From: Porphyromonadaceae bacterium W3.11
Lineage (GTDB): Bacteria > Bacteroidota > Bacteroidia > Bacteroidales > Porphyromonadaceae
Assembly (NCBI GenBank): GCA_030434245.1
Contig: JAUISX010000001.1
Location: forward strand, 186,001 to 250,000
Length of the DNA: 64,000 nucleotides
Direction of reading: 5' to 3'
The notes under the pieces were generated by a model. It did not search any database and was not told the DNA's origin. It worked only from the letters and a program-made list of their open reading frames with translations. Positions 37,345 through 47,710 of this stretch are shown here, piece by piece. Position 1 is the first letter of the stretch; each line of letters opens with the position of its first letter. A program made the translations under genes and the position numbers.

Positions 37345-37953
37345 TTATTTTTGTCTAATTAAGTTGTATATGTTTATCCATTGAGAGCGAAGCTCCTCTA
37401 CAATCAATTCCTCATTTAGGGAATCGCTTATAGACTTTCCTACATATATGTTTCTGAAGTTGAGTGCCAGTTGTTCGACATCCACAGCATCAGTGATTTC
37501 ATTAGCTTTTATAGACTCGTTAATTACACCTACCCACTTTTCTTGATCATGGTAGCTGGATTCTCTAATCTTTTCCTTTGTATTCGGATAGTTATTACTA
37601 AGGTAAAAAACTAAAGCAAAGAGATTCCTAGCTGATACTTCATCACCAAATCTTTCGTGAAATATCTTCATTCTATGCTCTATGTTTTCAAGTATAAGAC
37701 TTAGAAAAGTTAGTAAAGGAGAGCTAATACTTGTATGGTCTGGCATTGATTCAACGGGCGAAGATTCTAAAAACTCAAAGACAAACTTCCCTATAGACTC
37801 AACGAATATGCTTTCTTTGCTTTTGAAGTGGTGGTAAATTCCACCCCGTGAAACTCCGGATGCCTTTTCTATATCAACAAGGCTTACAGCTTCATATCCA
37901 TGCTTTAGGAAAAGCATGAATGACTCTTTCAATATTTGTTCTTTATTGCTCAT
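37345..37953 (-). CDS. TetR/AcrR family regulator
   Basis: 202 residues from the ATG at 37953 (MSNKEQILKESFMLFLKHGY). The helix-turn-helix is VSLVDIEKASGVSRGGIYHHFKSK in pattern: residues about 23-47, with the family's GxIYxHFxSK. The C-terminal ligand domain is not recognised. The gene lies upstream of the orphan barrel on the same strand with a 211-base gap, so it could regulate itself or that gene. Confidence 0.88.
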   Translation of the reverse strand: MSNKEQILKESFMLFLKHGYEAVSLVDIEKASGVSRGGIYHHFKSKESIFVESIGKFVFEFLESSPVESMPDHTSISSPLLTFLSLILENIEHRMKIFHERFGDEVSARNLFALVFYLSNNYPNTKEKIRESSYHDQEKWVGVINESIKANEITDAVDVEQLALNFRNIYVGKSISDSLNEELIVEELRSQWINIYNLIRQK

Positions 37954-38086
37954 TTGTAATCTTCTCAAATGAAAAACCTTGAATTACTTTCAAAAACCGA
38001 CCGAAAAGTTTCTAAACAAATATATGCACATTAATTGGCATATGAAAATATACTAAACCTGTTAATTATTTTTGTTTTTATTAAAT

Positions 38087-38231
38087 ATTATTAGTGTCCG
38101 ATAAACACACTTAACTCTTTGATAATCAAGATAGTTTTAAGAGACAAGCCCCCTTCTTCTAATTGTAGTGTAATGGACTATTATTCAATTCGTTATAAAA
38201 GCTATTAAAATTTTTATCGGACACCAATAAT
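38087..38231. mobile_element. MITE-like element with 19-bp terminal inverted repeats
   Basis: The ends are ATTATTAGTGTCCGATAAA (38087-38105) and TTTATCGGACACCAATAAT (38213-38231), inverted repeats with one mismatch. The element is about 145 bases long with no coding capacity. Related single ends lie at 18067-18086 and 60201-60218. The parent insertion sequence is not in the window. Confidence 0.65.
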
Positions 38232-38310
38232 AGAATTTAACACTAACGTGAGATATACTATGCGTCCTAATGCGTTACCCATGGATAGATTCCATGGTGA
38301 ATGGTCCTAT

Positions 38311-38640
38311 TGGTACTGATAAGGTAGGAAGAAAGTATTGGTTTTCCCACCTAATAATTTTAGCTCCCTCTGTTTCACGATTTTGAAATCGTATTGCCTA
38401 TACATATATATTCGTGGAGTTATCAGATTGAGAACCGCTAGAATATGTATTAAGAATACATAATGATAAAGAAAGAGAGCTCGTGGTGACATTAGATGAT
38501 CTCACAGAAATTAAGAATAAGAAAAGTACCTGAAAACCTGCCCTAATTACTTGCGGAATGAGCATAGTGAACTCTAAAAAACAGAGCCGATAGATGCTAA
38601 CAAAGCGGCACTATCTCTAGCCTTGAAGTCAAGTGGATGT
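38311..38640 (+). pseudogene. second, decayed copy of the DUF4099/DUF3945 gene start
   Basis: Parallels 33981-34300 base for base at many points: the degenerate hairpin (AAGGTAGGAAGAAAGTATTG), TCTGTTTCACGATTTTGAAATCGTATT, a coding start with several stops, and GAGCCGATAGATGCTAACAAAGC (intact copy: GAGCCGATAGATGCCAATCAAGC). It encodes nothing usable. Confidence 0.7.
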
Positions 38641-38669
38641 CGTCTATAAACGGATCAGAACGCTAGCTA

Positions 38670-38760
38670 TAGGGAGGAGAAACGCTTCATATAGGAAACA
38701 TTTTTTCTTCCTATAGGAAGAAGAAATCGTTCTTATAAGAGAATTTTTTTACTCTTCAAG
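38670..38760 (+). repeat. dispersed intergenic repeat, divergent copy D
   Basis: CTTCATATAGGAAACA, then TTCTTCCTATAGGAAGAAG (palindrome) and TTCTTATAAGAGAA. It shares the palindromic blocks of copies A-C but in a changed order and without the ATTACGTTTT end. Confidence 0.45.
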
Positions 38761-38857
38761 CCTATCATCTAGACACTACAGATTTCAGTTTGTCATGTTT
38801 GACTGAATCAAAAATGGACCATAACCTAGTATCATGCTTTATATACAAACGATAAAA

Positions 38858-38891
38858 AAAGCTCTTAGATTTATACAAACCTAAGAGCTTT
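38858..38891 (-). terminator. terminator of the zinc metallopeptidase gene
   Basis: AAAGCTCTTAG pairs with CTAAGAGCTTT; on the - strand it runs into a T run (TTTTTTATCG). It lies about 30 bases past the stop. Confidence 0.8.
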
Positions 38892-38922
38892 CTGATAATC
38901 ATTCGTGGCGGAGTACAGATAT

Positions 38923-39780
38923 TTATAATGGATCCTTGAGATTGAATGTATCACCATCTTTGATAGTTCCCATTTGATAGCCTTTAGTCAACCATGCCAT
39001 ACGTTGCTTGGAAGTCCCGTGATTAAATGCATCCGGAACTACATAGCCCTGCGCTTCCATCTGTAGCTTGTCGTCTCCTATCGCGTGTGCAGCGTTGATG
39101 CCTTCTTCAAGGTCGCCAGGCTCCAGTGAATCGTACATAGCCTTTTCATAATGTGCCCATACTCCTGCATAATAATCTGCCTGGAGCTCTAGACGTACAC
39201 TCACGGCATTAGCTTCTTTTTTACTCATCTGAGCCATCTTGGAATGAGCTTCATCCAAGGTGCCTAGTAAATACTGCACGTGATGACCTATCTCATGAGC
39301 AATGACATAAGCATAAGCAAAATCGCCTCCAGCACCTAACCTATTCTTCATTTCAACAAAGAAAGATAAGTCAATGTAAACGGTCTGATCTGCTGAACAG
39401 TAAAAGGGGCCTACTTGTGCCGACGCTGCACCACATCCACTTTCTACTGAATTGGTAAACATAACCAACTTAGGTGCTCTGTATGTCATCCCATTTTCAG
39501 CGAAAACGTTTGTCCAGACATCCTCGGTACCGGCTAGGACCTTTTTTACAAATGTAGCCATCTCCTCCTCCTGAGCTGTTGGTACATACTCCTCTGTGGT
39601 TGCAGGGGTTGGAATGATCTCAGCACCATTATCTTTTAGGACATCCAATGGATTACCACCTAGGACCCAAGTAATCAATCCAAGAATGATTAGCCCTCCT
39701 ACTCCTAGGGATGCCTTCCGAGTCCTTTTTCCTCGGCGATCCTCTACATTTTCACTCTCTCTACGTCCATTTAGCTTCAT
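38923..39780 (-). CDS. neutral zinc metallopeptidase (YpfJ family)
   Basis: 285 residues. An Arg/Lys-rich N-terminus is followed by one membrane helix (about 25-43, GVGGLIILGLITWVLGG) and a periplasmic domain. The zinc site is AHEIGHHVQ (near 162). Family-like stretches are GAASAQVGPFYC, VYIDLSFF and LQADYYAGVWAH. The physiological substrate is unknown. It has its own terminator, and no functional partner gene is adjacent. Confidence 0.9.
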   Translation of the reverse strand: MKLNGRRESENVEDRRGKRTRKASLGVGGLIILGLITWVLGGNPLDVLKDNGAEIIPTPATTEEYVPTAQEEEMATFVKKVLAGTEDVWTNVFAENGMTYRAPKLVMFTNSVESGCGAASAQVGPFYCSADQTVYIDLSFFVEMKNRLGAGGDFAYAYVIAHEIGHHVQYLLGTLDEAHSKMAQMSKKEANAVSVRLELQADYYAGVWAHYEKAMYDSLEPGDLEEGINAAHAIGDDKLQMEAQGYVVPDAFNHGTSKQRMAWLTKGYQMGTIKDGDTFNLKDPL

Positions 39781-40054
39781 AATTTAATACGGTATAATAA
39801 TAATTTATTTTGCAGCAAAGATATTAAAAATTCATGATGTTACTTTTAAAATGAATCAAAGATAAGACAAAATAGACCACAATATCGACTCGCACCGAAA
39901 CAACATTGAGTCATAAAAATAACAATTTCTTAACCAACGGTCAATACATTATACTATTTTATTGATATTTAGTTGATAATATGAATTAATTTCATTTAAT
40001 TTGTACGAGAGGGAATGAATACCCGACTTAACCCTAAATATAAAAAATAACCCT

Positions 40055-41284
40055 ATGGAAATTTCAAAGAATGCACAGCGGTATATCGCCCAAGAGGAAA
40101 AATATGGAGCACATAACTACCACCCACTCCCGGTAGTACTCGCCAAAGGAAAGGGGGCGTATGTATGGGATGTGGATGGCAAAAAGTACTATGACTTTTT
40201 ATCCGCTTACTCAGCTGTTAATCAAGGACACTGCCACCCCAAAATCATTCAAGCACTTAAGGATCAAGCTGCGCAGCTCTGTCTGACATCAAGGGCATTT
40301 TATAACGATGACTTAGGCCCGTATGAGGAGTATATGCATCATTACTTTGGTTATGACAAGGTTCTTCCAATGAATAGTGGTGCGGAGGCAGTCGAGACTG
40401 GAGTAAAACTAGCCCGTCGATGGGGATATCGTATAAAGGGCATCCCTAAGGATGAAGCTCTTGTCATTGTCTGTAATGGTAATTTTCATGGTCGTACCAT
40501 AAGTATTGTAAGCATGAGTAATGATCCATCTGCCTATACTGATTATGGACCATACACACCAGGCTTTGTTAACATCCCTTATAATGATATCGAAGCGTTA
40601 GAGACTACCCTTTCGACTCAAGGAACGAAGGTCGCAGCCATGCTTGTGGAGCCAATCCAAGGTGAGGCTGGTGTATATGTCCCTGATGATGGCTACATAA
40701 AGAAAGCTTATGATTTGTGTAAAATGCACAATGTCCTATTCATCGCCGATGAGATCCAGACAGGCATCGCCCGAACTGGTAAGATGCTAGCATGCGATCA
40801 TGAAGGCGTCAGACCAGATATAGTCCTCTTAGGGAAGGCTATAAGTGGTGGAGTTCTTCCGGTATCCGCTGTTCTTGCCGATGACGAAATCATGATGACT
40901 ATAGGTCCAGGTGAACATGGCAGTACTTACGGTGGATTTCCCCTTGCTTGTAAAGTAGCCATGGCAGCCCTTGATGTGGTCAAGGAAGAAAACATGATGG
41001 AGAATGCGGCTAGGCTCGGAAAAATATTCCGTGACGAGATGGAAGCTATTGATACTCCATTTATAGAAATAGTTAGGGGAAAGGGACTTCTAAATGCAGT
41101 GGTAATCAGGCCTTATAAAGGCAAAGAAGCCTGGGATGTGTGCCTGAAGATGGCTGAAAATGGATTACTAGCAAAGCCTACTCATGGTCATATTATCCGC
41201 TTTGCTCCTCCACTATGTATTACAGAAAATGAACTAAGAGATGCGATATCTATTATTAAAAAGTCTATTCTAGAAATGGTCTAA
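40055..41284 (+). CDS. rocD: ornithine aminotransferase
   Basis: Class III PLP aminotransferase converting ornithine and 2-oxoglutarate to glutamate semialdehyde and glutamate. The PLP lysine is in [15 protein letters not shown] (near 264), the Asp in [14 protein letters not shown]. The 409-residue length and N-terminal [20 protein letters not shown] match RocD. It is first in a tight run rocD-ctlX-pruA (1 and 21 bases apart), which fixes its role in breakdown of ornithine and citrulline to glutamate. Confidence 0.94.
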   Translation: MEISKNAQRYIAQEEKYGAHNYHPLPVVLAKGKGAYVWDVDGKKYYDFLSAYSAVNQGHCHPKIIQALKDQAAQLCLTSRAFYNDDLGPYEEYMHHYFGYDKVLPMNSGAEAVETGVKLARRWGYRIKGIPKDEALVIVCNGNFHGRTISIVSMSNDPSAYTDYGPYTPGFVNIPYNDIEALETTLSTQGTKVAAMLVEPIQGEAGVYVPDDGYIKKAYDLCKMHNVLFIADEIQTGIARTGKMLACDHEGVRPDIVLLGKAISGGVLPVSAVLADDEIMMTIGPGEHGSTYGGFPLACKVAMAALDVVKEENMMENAARLGKIFRDEMEAIDTPFIEIVRGKGLLNAVVIRPYKGKEAWDVCLKMAENGLLAKPTHGHIIRFAPPLCITENELRDAISIIKKSILEMV

Positions 41285-41285
41285 A

Positions 41286-42248
41286 ATGATACGCAAACAA
41301 ACAACTGATACAGTACTGATGGTCCGCCCCGCAAGGTTTGGTTTTAATGAGGAAACGGCTGTAACTAATCATTTCCAAGTTCGTTCGGATCAGCAGGTTG
41401 ATGTTGCGATGGAAGCATTAGCGGAGTTTGATCATTATGTAGATCTACTTCGAAAAAATGGAGTCGAGGTCATCGTGGTGCAGGATACTCTAGAGCCAGC
41501 GACTCCGGACTCCATCTTCCCCAATAATTGGTTTAGCACACACTGCACTGGAGAGCTTGTCTTCTATCCTATGTTTGCCGATAATAGGCAACTGGAACGT
41601 AAGCTGGAGGCTGTAGATATGCTATCATTGATGCCAGGAGTTACAAAGATCATTGATCTCACGAAATGGGAAGCTGACATGAAAGCTCTTGAGGGAACAG
41701 GAAGTATGATCCTGGATCGTGTCAATAAGGTCCTCTTTGCCTGCAGAAGCCCCAGAACAGATGAAGAAATCCTAGCCGAATTCTGTAAGGAACTTGACTA
41801 CGAGTACATTCTCTTCGATTCAACTGATGACGAAGGGCGGCCTATCTACCACACAAATGTCATGATGTGCATTGCTCCTAAGCAGGTTATCATCTGTATG
41901 GATAGTATTAAGTCTGAAAAAGAACAACAAACGCTGAGGGCATGCTTTAGGAGTGCTGGGAGAGAAATTGTCGAAATAACCCAAGAGCAAGTCAAGTCAT
42001 TTGCAGGGAATATGCTTGCACTGCACAACAAATCGGGAGCTCCCCTACTCGTCATGAGCAAAGCAGCCTATGATAGCCTTACGCCTGATCAGATTAAGAG
42101 ACTGAGTAACAAGAGCAAATTAATCACACCTAATCTTAACGTCATTGAGAAGAATGGTGGTGGCTCTGCTAGATGTATGATAGCTGAGATCTTCTTGGCT
42201 CATAATAAAAAGATTGCAGAAGAAGAACTTATACTAATATTTGAATAA
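41286..42248 (+). CDS. ctlX: citrulline-utilisation hydrolase CtlX (amidinotransferase fold)
   Basis: 320-residue member of the arginine deiminase-related fold. Motifs: FPNNWFSTH (near 77), the His in IYHTNVMM (near 194), and a late Cys in GGGSARCMIAE (near 298), which matches the nucleophile of this fold. CtlX is known to act on citrulline, giving ornithine. Placed between rocD and pruA, it would feed ornithine directly to the next enzyme. Start one base after rocD. Confidence 0.88.
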   Translation: MIRKQTTDTVLMVRPARFGFNEETAVTNHFQVRSDQQVDVAMEALAEFDHYVDLLRKNGVEVIVVQDTLEPATPDSIFPNNWFSTHCTGELVFYPMFADNRQLERKLEAVDMLSLMPGVTKIIDLTKWEADMKALEGTGSMILDRVNKVLFACRSPRTDEEILAEFCKELDYEYILFDSTDDEGRPIYHTNVMMCIAPKQVIICMDSIKSEKEQQTLRACFRSAGREIVEITQEQVKSFAGNMLALHNKSGAPLLVMSKAAYDSLTPDQIKRLSNKSKLITPNLNVIEKNGGGSARCMIAEIFLAHNKKIAEEELILIFE

Positions 42249-42269
42249 ATAATAATTTTAATAGTCAAG

Positions 42270-43895
42270 ATGGATAATATTCTATATAACTTTGAGAGAC
42301 CAACCAATGAACCGATAAACTCATACGCTCCAGGGACACTCGAACGTGATCGCCTTACAGAAGCATTAAAAAGTGCGGCTGCCACGGAACTAGAAGTGCC
42401 ACTCATTATCGGTGGCAAAGAGGTGCGTACTGGTGATATGGGAGAGGTAGTAATGCCTCATAATCACAAACACATTCTGGCTAAATATCACAAAGCTGGC
42501 CATAAAGAGGTGCAGATGGCAATTGATGCCGCGATGAAGGCTCACCATGAATGGAGTAGACTGCCATGGCTTGAAAGGAGCTCTATTATGCTAAAAGCGG
42601 CTGAACTATTTAGCACAAAATATAGATATGAATTAGCTGCGGCTGTAATGCTGGGTCAGAGTAAAAATCCCATGCAGGCAGAGATCGATGCACCGTGCGA
42701 ATTGATAGACTTCCTACGTTTCTCTGCCTACTATGCTTCAAAAATATACACAGATCAACCCTTAAGTGATCATACTATACTGAACAGAGTGGAATATCGT
42801 CCGCTTGAAGGATTTGTCTTTGCTCTCACACCATTTAACTTCACTAGCATCGCACTGAACCTTACTATGGCTCCTGCTATCATGGGTAATGTATCTGTCT
42901 GGAAGCCATCATCAACTGCAATATTCTCAAATTATCTATTGCTTAAAGTGATGAAGGAGGCTGGACTACCTGATGGCGTGATTAATTTCATCCCTGGCAA
43001 AGGGAGCGTCATCGGAAAGTCCTTAATACCCCATAAAGATCTTGGAGGATTTCACTTTACTGGTAGTTCTGCAACATTCAATACCTTATGGCGACAAATA
43101 GGCGAAAATATTTCAGGGTATAAGAGTTATCCAAAGATTGTTGGAGAGACTGGTGGTAAGAATTTCGTGGTCGCTCATCCTACTGCTAATGTGGATGAAG
43201 TAGCGGTGGCTTTAGTACGAGGAGCATACGAGTATCAGGGACAAAAGTGCTCAGCTGCATCACGAGCATACATTCCTCAGAGTATGTGGAATGAGCTACG
43301 TGAACGCTTAGAGTCCATGATTGGGACCATCAAGATGGGCGATGTAACAGACTTCTCTAACTTCATGAATGCTGTGATAGACGAAACCTCATTCGATAAC
43401 ATCAAGTCCTATATTGATTATGCTAAGAGCTCGTCTGATGTTGAAGTTATCATCGGTGGTGGATGCGACAAGAGTGAAGGTTACTTTGTGGAGCCAACCG
43501 TTATCCTCACAACAGATCCTAAGTTTAAGACGATGCAGGAGGAGATATTTGGACCAGTTCTTACCATCTTTGTGTATGATGACTCTAAGTTTGAAGATAT
43601 ACTTGTGCTATGTGATGAAACCTCTCCATATGGATTGACAGGCTCCATCTTCTCACGAGATAGATACGCAATAGAGACGGCACTAGATAAGCTACGTTTC
43701 TCAGCTGGCAACTTTTATATAAATGATAAACCGACAGGTGCTGTGGTAGGTCAACAACCATTTGGTGGAAGTCGTGCTAGTGGTACCAATGATAAAGCTG
43801 GTGGGGTTCTCAATCTAATACGCTGGACAAATGCCCGCTGTATTAAAGAGACCTTTGTCCCACCTGTAGATTATACATATCCATTCTTGAAGTAA
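42270..43895 (+). CDS. pruA: L-glutamate gamma-semialdehyde (P5C) dehydrogenase
   Basis: NAD-dependent aldehyde dehydrogenase oxidising glutamate semialdehyde to glutamate. The catalytic Glu is in VGETGGKNF (near 292) and the Cys in YQGQKCSAASRAY (near 327). The 541-residue length and NDKPTGAVVGQQPFGGSRAS near the end mark the single-function P5C dehydrogenase type rather than PutA. A terminator follows. Confidence 0.94.
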   Translation: MDNILYNFERPTNEPINSYAPGTLERDRLTEALKSAAATELEVPLIIGGKEVRTGDMGEVVMPHNHKHILAKYHKAGHKEVQMAIDAAMKAHHEWSRLPWLERSSIMLKAAELFSTKYRYELAAAVMLGQSKNPMQAEIDAPCELIDFLRFSAYYASKIYTDQPLSDHTILNRVEYRPLEGFVFALTPFNFTSIALNLTMAPAIMGNVSVWKPSSTAIFSNYLLLKVMKEAGLPDGVINFIPGKGSVIGKSLIPHKDLGGFHFTGSSATFNTLWRQIGENISGYKSYPKIVGETGGKNFVVAHPTANVDEVAVALVRGAYEYQGQKCSAASRAYIPQSMWNELRERLESMIGTIKMGDVTDFSNFMNAVIDETSFDNIKSYIDYAKSSSDVEVIIGGGCDKSEGYFVEPTVILTTDPKFKTMQEEIFGPVLTIFVYDDSKFEDILVLCDETSPYGLTGSIFSRDRYAIETALDKLRFSAGNFYINDKPTGAVVGQQPFGGSRASGTNDKAGGVLNLIRWTNARCIKETFVPPVDYTYPFLK

Positions 43896-43936
43896 TTATT
43901 CAATATTTTCACTTTCAAATTATTTTCAAGATTGCG

Positions 43937-43966
43937 AGGGTGTTGTAGAGTGATCTACGACACCCT
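43937..43966 (+). terminator. terminator of the rocD-ctlX-pruA operon
   Basis: AGGGTGTTGTAGA pairs with TCTACGACACCCT (one G-T) around a 4-base loop, followed by TTCT. It lies 42 bases after the pruA stop. Confidence 0.75.
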
Positions 43967-44034
43967 TTCTCATAAAAGGGATATAAAGACCTTACGAATT
44001 GCTATATAACAATTATATATTCTAAAGCTTTGTG

Positions 44035-44042
44035 TAACTTTG
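44035..44042 (+). promoter_or_regulatory. -7 element of the malic enzyme gene
   Basis: TAACTTTG matches TAnnTTTG and lies 34 bases before the ATG. I see no well-spaced TTTG upstream. Confidence 0.45.
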
Positions 44043-44076
44043 CCAAAACTTAAGCCAATCAATATTATTTTTAAAC

Positions 44077-46356
44077 ATGGACAAAAAACTCTCAGAAGAA
44101 GCAAGAGTGTACCACTCATTGCCTCAACCAGGTAAAATTGAAGTAAGACCTACTAAACCCTTTAGCACACAGAAAGACCTAACCCTTGCATACAGCCCAG
44201 GTGTAGCTGTTCCTTGCTTAGATATAGATAAAGATCCTGCATGTGCTTACGATTTTACATCAAAAGGAAATCTTGTGGCCGTAATTTCCAATGGTACAGC
44301 CGTACTAGGGCTTGGTGATATCGGTGCATTAGCAGGGAAACCTGTGATGGAAGGTAAGGGACTTCTATTCAAAATTTATGCGGGAATAGATGTATTTGAT
44401 ATCGAAATAGATGAAAAAGATCCCGAGAAGTTTATTGAGATCGTCAAGGCTATTGCTCCTACATTTGGAGGAATCAACCTCGAAGATATAAAGGCACCTG
44501 AGTGCTTTAGAATCGAACAAGCCCTCAAAGATGAGCTTGATATCCCTGTAATGCATGATGACCAGCATGGTACAGCTATTATTTCTGCCGCTGGATTGCT
44601 TAATGCATTGAAAATTGCTGGAAAAAAGATTGAAGATGCACGAATCGTCATAAGTGGTGCTGGGGCTTCAGCATTCTCTTGTACTAAACTATACGAATCC
44701 TTCGGTGCTAAACGCTCTAACATCGTCATGATTGACTCTAAGGGTGTCATCAGCAAGGATAGAGAGAATCTAAGCGACCAAAAAGCATATTTTGCTACCG
44801 ATCGTACTGACCTTCGTACTCTTGCAGATGCTATTGTCGGAGCCGATGTATTCGTAGGCCTATCTAAGCCAGGAGTCTTAACCCAGGACATGGTTCGTCA
44901 GATGGCTCCAAATCCTATCGTATTTGCTTTGGCAAACCCTGATCCTGAGATTACATACAATGAAGCCAAAGATGCCAGAGAAGATGTAATGATGGCTACT
45001 GGACGTTCTGACTACCCAAATCAGATCAATAACGTAATCGGGTTCCCATACATTTTCCGTGGAGCTCTTGATGTTAGAGCTACTAGTATTAACGAGGAGA
45101 TGAAAAAAGCGGCCACACTAGCTATTGCGGAATTGGCTCAGGAACCAGTTCCGGATGAAGTCAGTAGTGCCTATGGTAATATTCCTCTTCATTTTGGCCC
45201 CGATTACTTTATTCCAAAACCAGTGGACCCTCGCCTCATAGTACGTGTATCTACTGCTGTAGCAAAGGCTGCTATCCAATCAGGAGTTGCACAAAAAGTA
45301 ATAACTGACTGGAATTCTTATGAGGGAGAATTGATGAATCGTCTCGGAAGGATGAATCACTTCATGCGTCGTATCCACGAATCAGCTCAACAAAACCCTC
45401 GCAGAATGGTATATACTGCTGGTGAAAATAGCACCGTCATTAAAGCTGCTGTAGAAGTACTTCACCAAGGCCTAGCAATACCTATTATTCTAGGTGATCC
45501 TGATAATATCCAAAGAATTGCGAACGAAAATGATTTGGACCTAAGCGGGATTAAAATCATTAATCATCGTTCTGAAGAGTTTAACGAAAAAAGAAAACAA
45601 TATGCAGCCCAATATACCAAACAGAATTGGCGTAAGGGTGGTAATATGAACGAGTCATTGGACAAAATGTTTGACCTCAACTTTTTCGGGATGATGATGG
45701 TACAATGTGGAGACGCAGATGGCCTACTCACTGGGCTTTACTCTAACTACTCATACCTGTCAAATGTAGCACGTACTACTGTAGGTATTGAAGAAGGACA
45801 CGATCACTTTGCAACGATGCACATGGTCAACCTAAAGAGCGGTCCTCTATTCCTTGTAGATACTCTAATCAATCAAAATCTAAATGCAGAGACATTAGTT
45901 GATATTACTATTCTTGCTGCCGAAAAGGTTAGATGCTTTGGACTAAAGCCTAACATTGCCTTAGTGAACTTCTCAGACTTTGGTAGTGATGATGCTAACT
46001 CTTCAATCGAAGCACGTAAAGCGACAGAGATTCTTCATGAAAAGTATCCAGAGCTTAACGTGGATGGTGAAATGCAAGTCCAGACTGCCCTACATATGGA
46101 GAAGAGAGACTCTTTATATCCAGATAATAAGTTAAAAGGCGAGCAAGTTAATATACTCGTGTTCCCTCGTCTCTCTGCTGCTAATGCATGCTATCAATTG
46201 CTTAAAGCTGTGGGTAATGCTGAAGACGTAGTCGGTCCAATTCAAATTGGATTAGGCAAGCCCATCTTTTTCGTGGACCATGATGCTACAGTTAAGGATA
46301 TTATTAATATCACGGCTATGGGTTCTTTAGACTGCTCTGCTTACATTATTGAGTAA
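44077..46356 (+). CDS. maeB: NADP-dependent malic enzyme, MaeB type (malic enzyme + phosphotransacetylase-like domain)
   Basis: 759 residues. The N-terminal malic enzyme part (1 to about 410) has [26 protein letters not shown] (metal/NAD region) and [12 protein letters not shown] (dinucleotide loop). The C-terminal part (about 430-759) is a PTA-like domain, probably regulatory, ending [15 protein letters not shown]. It decarboxylates malate to pyruvate with NADPH. The gene is monocistronic, with its own promoter element and terminator. Confidence 0.95.
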   Translation: MDKKLSEEARVYHSLPQPGKIEVRPTKPFSTQKDLTLAYSPGVAVPCLDIDKDPACAYDFTSKGNLVAVISNGTAVLGLGDIGALAGKPVMEGKGLLFKIYAGIDVFDIEIDEKDPEKFIEIVKAIAPTFGGINLEDIKAPECFRIEQALKDELDIPVMHDDQHGTAIISAAGLLNALKIAGKKIEDARIVISGAGASAFSCTKLYESFGAKRSNIVMIDSKGVISKDRENLSDQKAYFATDRTDLRTLADAIVGADVFVGLSKPGVLTQDMVRQMAPNPIVFALANPDPEITYNEAKDAREDVMMATGRSDYPNQINNVIGFPYIFRGALDVRATSINEEMKKAATLAIAELAQEPVPDEVSSAYGNIPLHFGPDYFIPKPVDPRLIVRVSTAVAKAAIQSGVAQKVITDWNSYEGELMNRLGRMNHFMRRIHESAQQNPRRMVYTAGENSTVIKAAVEVLHQGLAIPIILGDPDNIQRIANENDLDLSGIKIINHRSEEFNEKRKQYAAQYTKQNWRKGGNMNESLDKMFDLNFFGMMMVQCGDADGLLTGLYSNYSYLSNVARTTVGIEEGHDHFATMHMVNLKSGPLFLVDTLINQNLNAETLVDITILAAEKVRCFGLKPNIALVNFSDFGSDDANSSIEARKATEILHEKYPELNVDGEMQVQTALHMEKRDSLYPDNKLKGEQVNILVFPRLSAANACYQLLKAVGNAEDVVGPIQIGLGKPIFFVDHDATVKDIINITAMGSLDCSAYIIE

Positions 46357-46377
46357 GTATAAACAACAAAGAATACT

Positions 46378-46416
46378 AATAGAAGAGCTTGCTACTGTTT
46401 AGCAAGCTCTTCTATT
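46378..46416 (+). terminator. terminator of maeB
   Basis: AGAAGAGCTTGCTA pairs with TAGCAAGCTCTTCT, extended by three A-T pairs, followed by a T run. It lies 22 bases past the stop. Confidence 0.9.
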
Positions 46417-46878
46417 TTTCAATATTCGGTTTTCGACTTAGTAACAATACAAAAAGGAAGAATTACCTAGGAGGGAAAGTCTCGAACTATCTTCGATAAT
46501 TTTTACGAAGTAATGATGGACACTTATATTTTGTTTGAATGAGAGTAATAACACTTTCTTCTGTATCTCTGGACTAGATCTAAAAAAAAGCTTTAATGAG
46601 TTGTAATACGAGACCATAACTGATGTTCGTCATCCATAGGGTGAGAGTGTATTAGTCTTCCTTAATAAGCCCCGTAATACTATGAAACTATTACACTCGG
46701 AGGGTTGTGGATTTGTGTTCAACCACAAGCTTCTGGAGCATTACACTTTAATTACACCATAAAAGCCATACATTTGTTGTACAACTGACTTAATATTTGT
46801 AAAATTGCACTACAATTATTCTTCTATTTGAATGATTTTCACGTTTAATTTTAATAATAACATCTAAAATCTAAAGCT

Positions 46879-46980
46879 ATGAAAGAGAAGCCCCGCCATC
46901 AAATATGTTGTATTTATGTCTATTCTTGTTTCTAATGGAATAGCTTTGTTTTACACTTGTAGCAACAGGACTGATCTTTA
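46879..46980 (+). pseudogene. possible small hydrophobic peptide gene, frameshifted
   Basis: From ATG 46879 (MKEK), removal of one C from the run CCCC gives a continuous 33-residue peptide containing IKYVVFMSILVSNGIALFY and CSNRTDLY. As written, the frame stops after 18 residues. The form (basic start, one hydrophobic helix, short polar tail) recalls the small exported NVEALA-type peptides of Bacteroidota, without the NVEALA motif itself. Could equally be chance. Confidence 0.3.
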
Positions 46981-47003
46981 TTAACCATTAACCATTTTTA
47001 ATT

Positions 47004-47513
47004 ATGACTTGTATTCAGAAGATTTTTCTCTTTTTACTAATTCTTTTTCCAGTAGTTGGTAATTCATTTGCCCAGGAAAGAGGTTTCTCATGGGGAGCAT
47101 TAGGAAGCTCTGGAAATATGGGCAGAGAGTTTTCATCTGTTAATTTGGAGAGCTACGCAGGCTACAACTTTACACCAAATTTTTCTGCATACCTTAAAGC
47201 TGAAACTGATGTCATCCTACTAAAAAAAGAAGAGGTTGAAAAACACTACCCGTCTCAAGCCTTGGGTGTGCTCTTAAAGTACAATGTATATAAATTTAGT
47301 TCTGGTATATTTGATTTGAGAGCAGGTACTGGAACTAACTTGCGTAGTGATGATTGGAGATATTTATATTGGGATATGGGCTTTTTTTTACAAGCGACTA
47401 GAGAAATCACAAAACCTACGATAGGACTAGTATTTAGATACTATAATACTCTAGAAAAAGGAGAAAAGAATTATCCTTCGGTGTATGTTTCTGTAGGTTT
47501 TACCGTAAATTAA
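47004..47513 (+). CDS. small outer-membrane barrel protein, unknown
   Basis: 169 residues. A signal peptide (MTCIQKIFLFLLILFPVVGN, cut after SFAQ) precedes about eight beta strands: SYAGYNFTPNFSAYLKAE, LGVLLKYNVYKF, FFLQATREI, PSVYVSVGFTVN. No family recognised. A TAGCTTTG (46941-46948) that fits the -7 consensus lies 56 bases upstream. Confidence 0.65.
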   Translation: MTCIQKIFLFLLILFPVVGNSFAQERGFSWGALGSSGNMGREFSSVNLESYAGYNFTPNFSAYLKAETDVILLKKEEVEKHYPSQALGVLLKYNVYKFSSGIFDLRAGTGTNLRSDDWRYLYWDMGFFLQATREITKPTIGLVFRYYNTLEKGEKNYPSVYVSVGFTVN

Positions 47514-47532
47514 TGTACTATGTACAATAGAG

Positions 47533-47550
47533 ACCTAAACTTTTTTAGGT
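47533..47550 (+). terminator. weak hairpin after the small barrel gene
   Basis: ACCTAAA pairs with TTTAGGT around CTTT, 20 bases past the stop. Short stem, no T run beyond it. Confidence 0.35.
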
Positions 47551-47710
47551 TACGGCTTTCGCCATTTTCATTTTGGCTAAACTGCTTTCGACTCTTTTCT
47601 TTTCGCGTTTCTAGCGAATTTTCGAAACTCTAGAAAAAAATAAAGAGGATTTAGACCTTAAGAATTTCCGACTCCTCTTAGAATGTATCTTTCATTTTAT
47701 ATTCTTAGAT

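Larger units (their letters stand above)
46357..47003. other. gap of about 650 bases
   Basis: Contains the maeB terminator, then about 400 bases without structure, and a possible frameshifted small peptide gene (46879-46980). Confidence 0.5.

Noticed and set aside
44376-44891. 171-residue open frame on the - strand
   Set aside because: Antisense to the malic enzyme gene, whose motifs are intact on the + strand.
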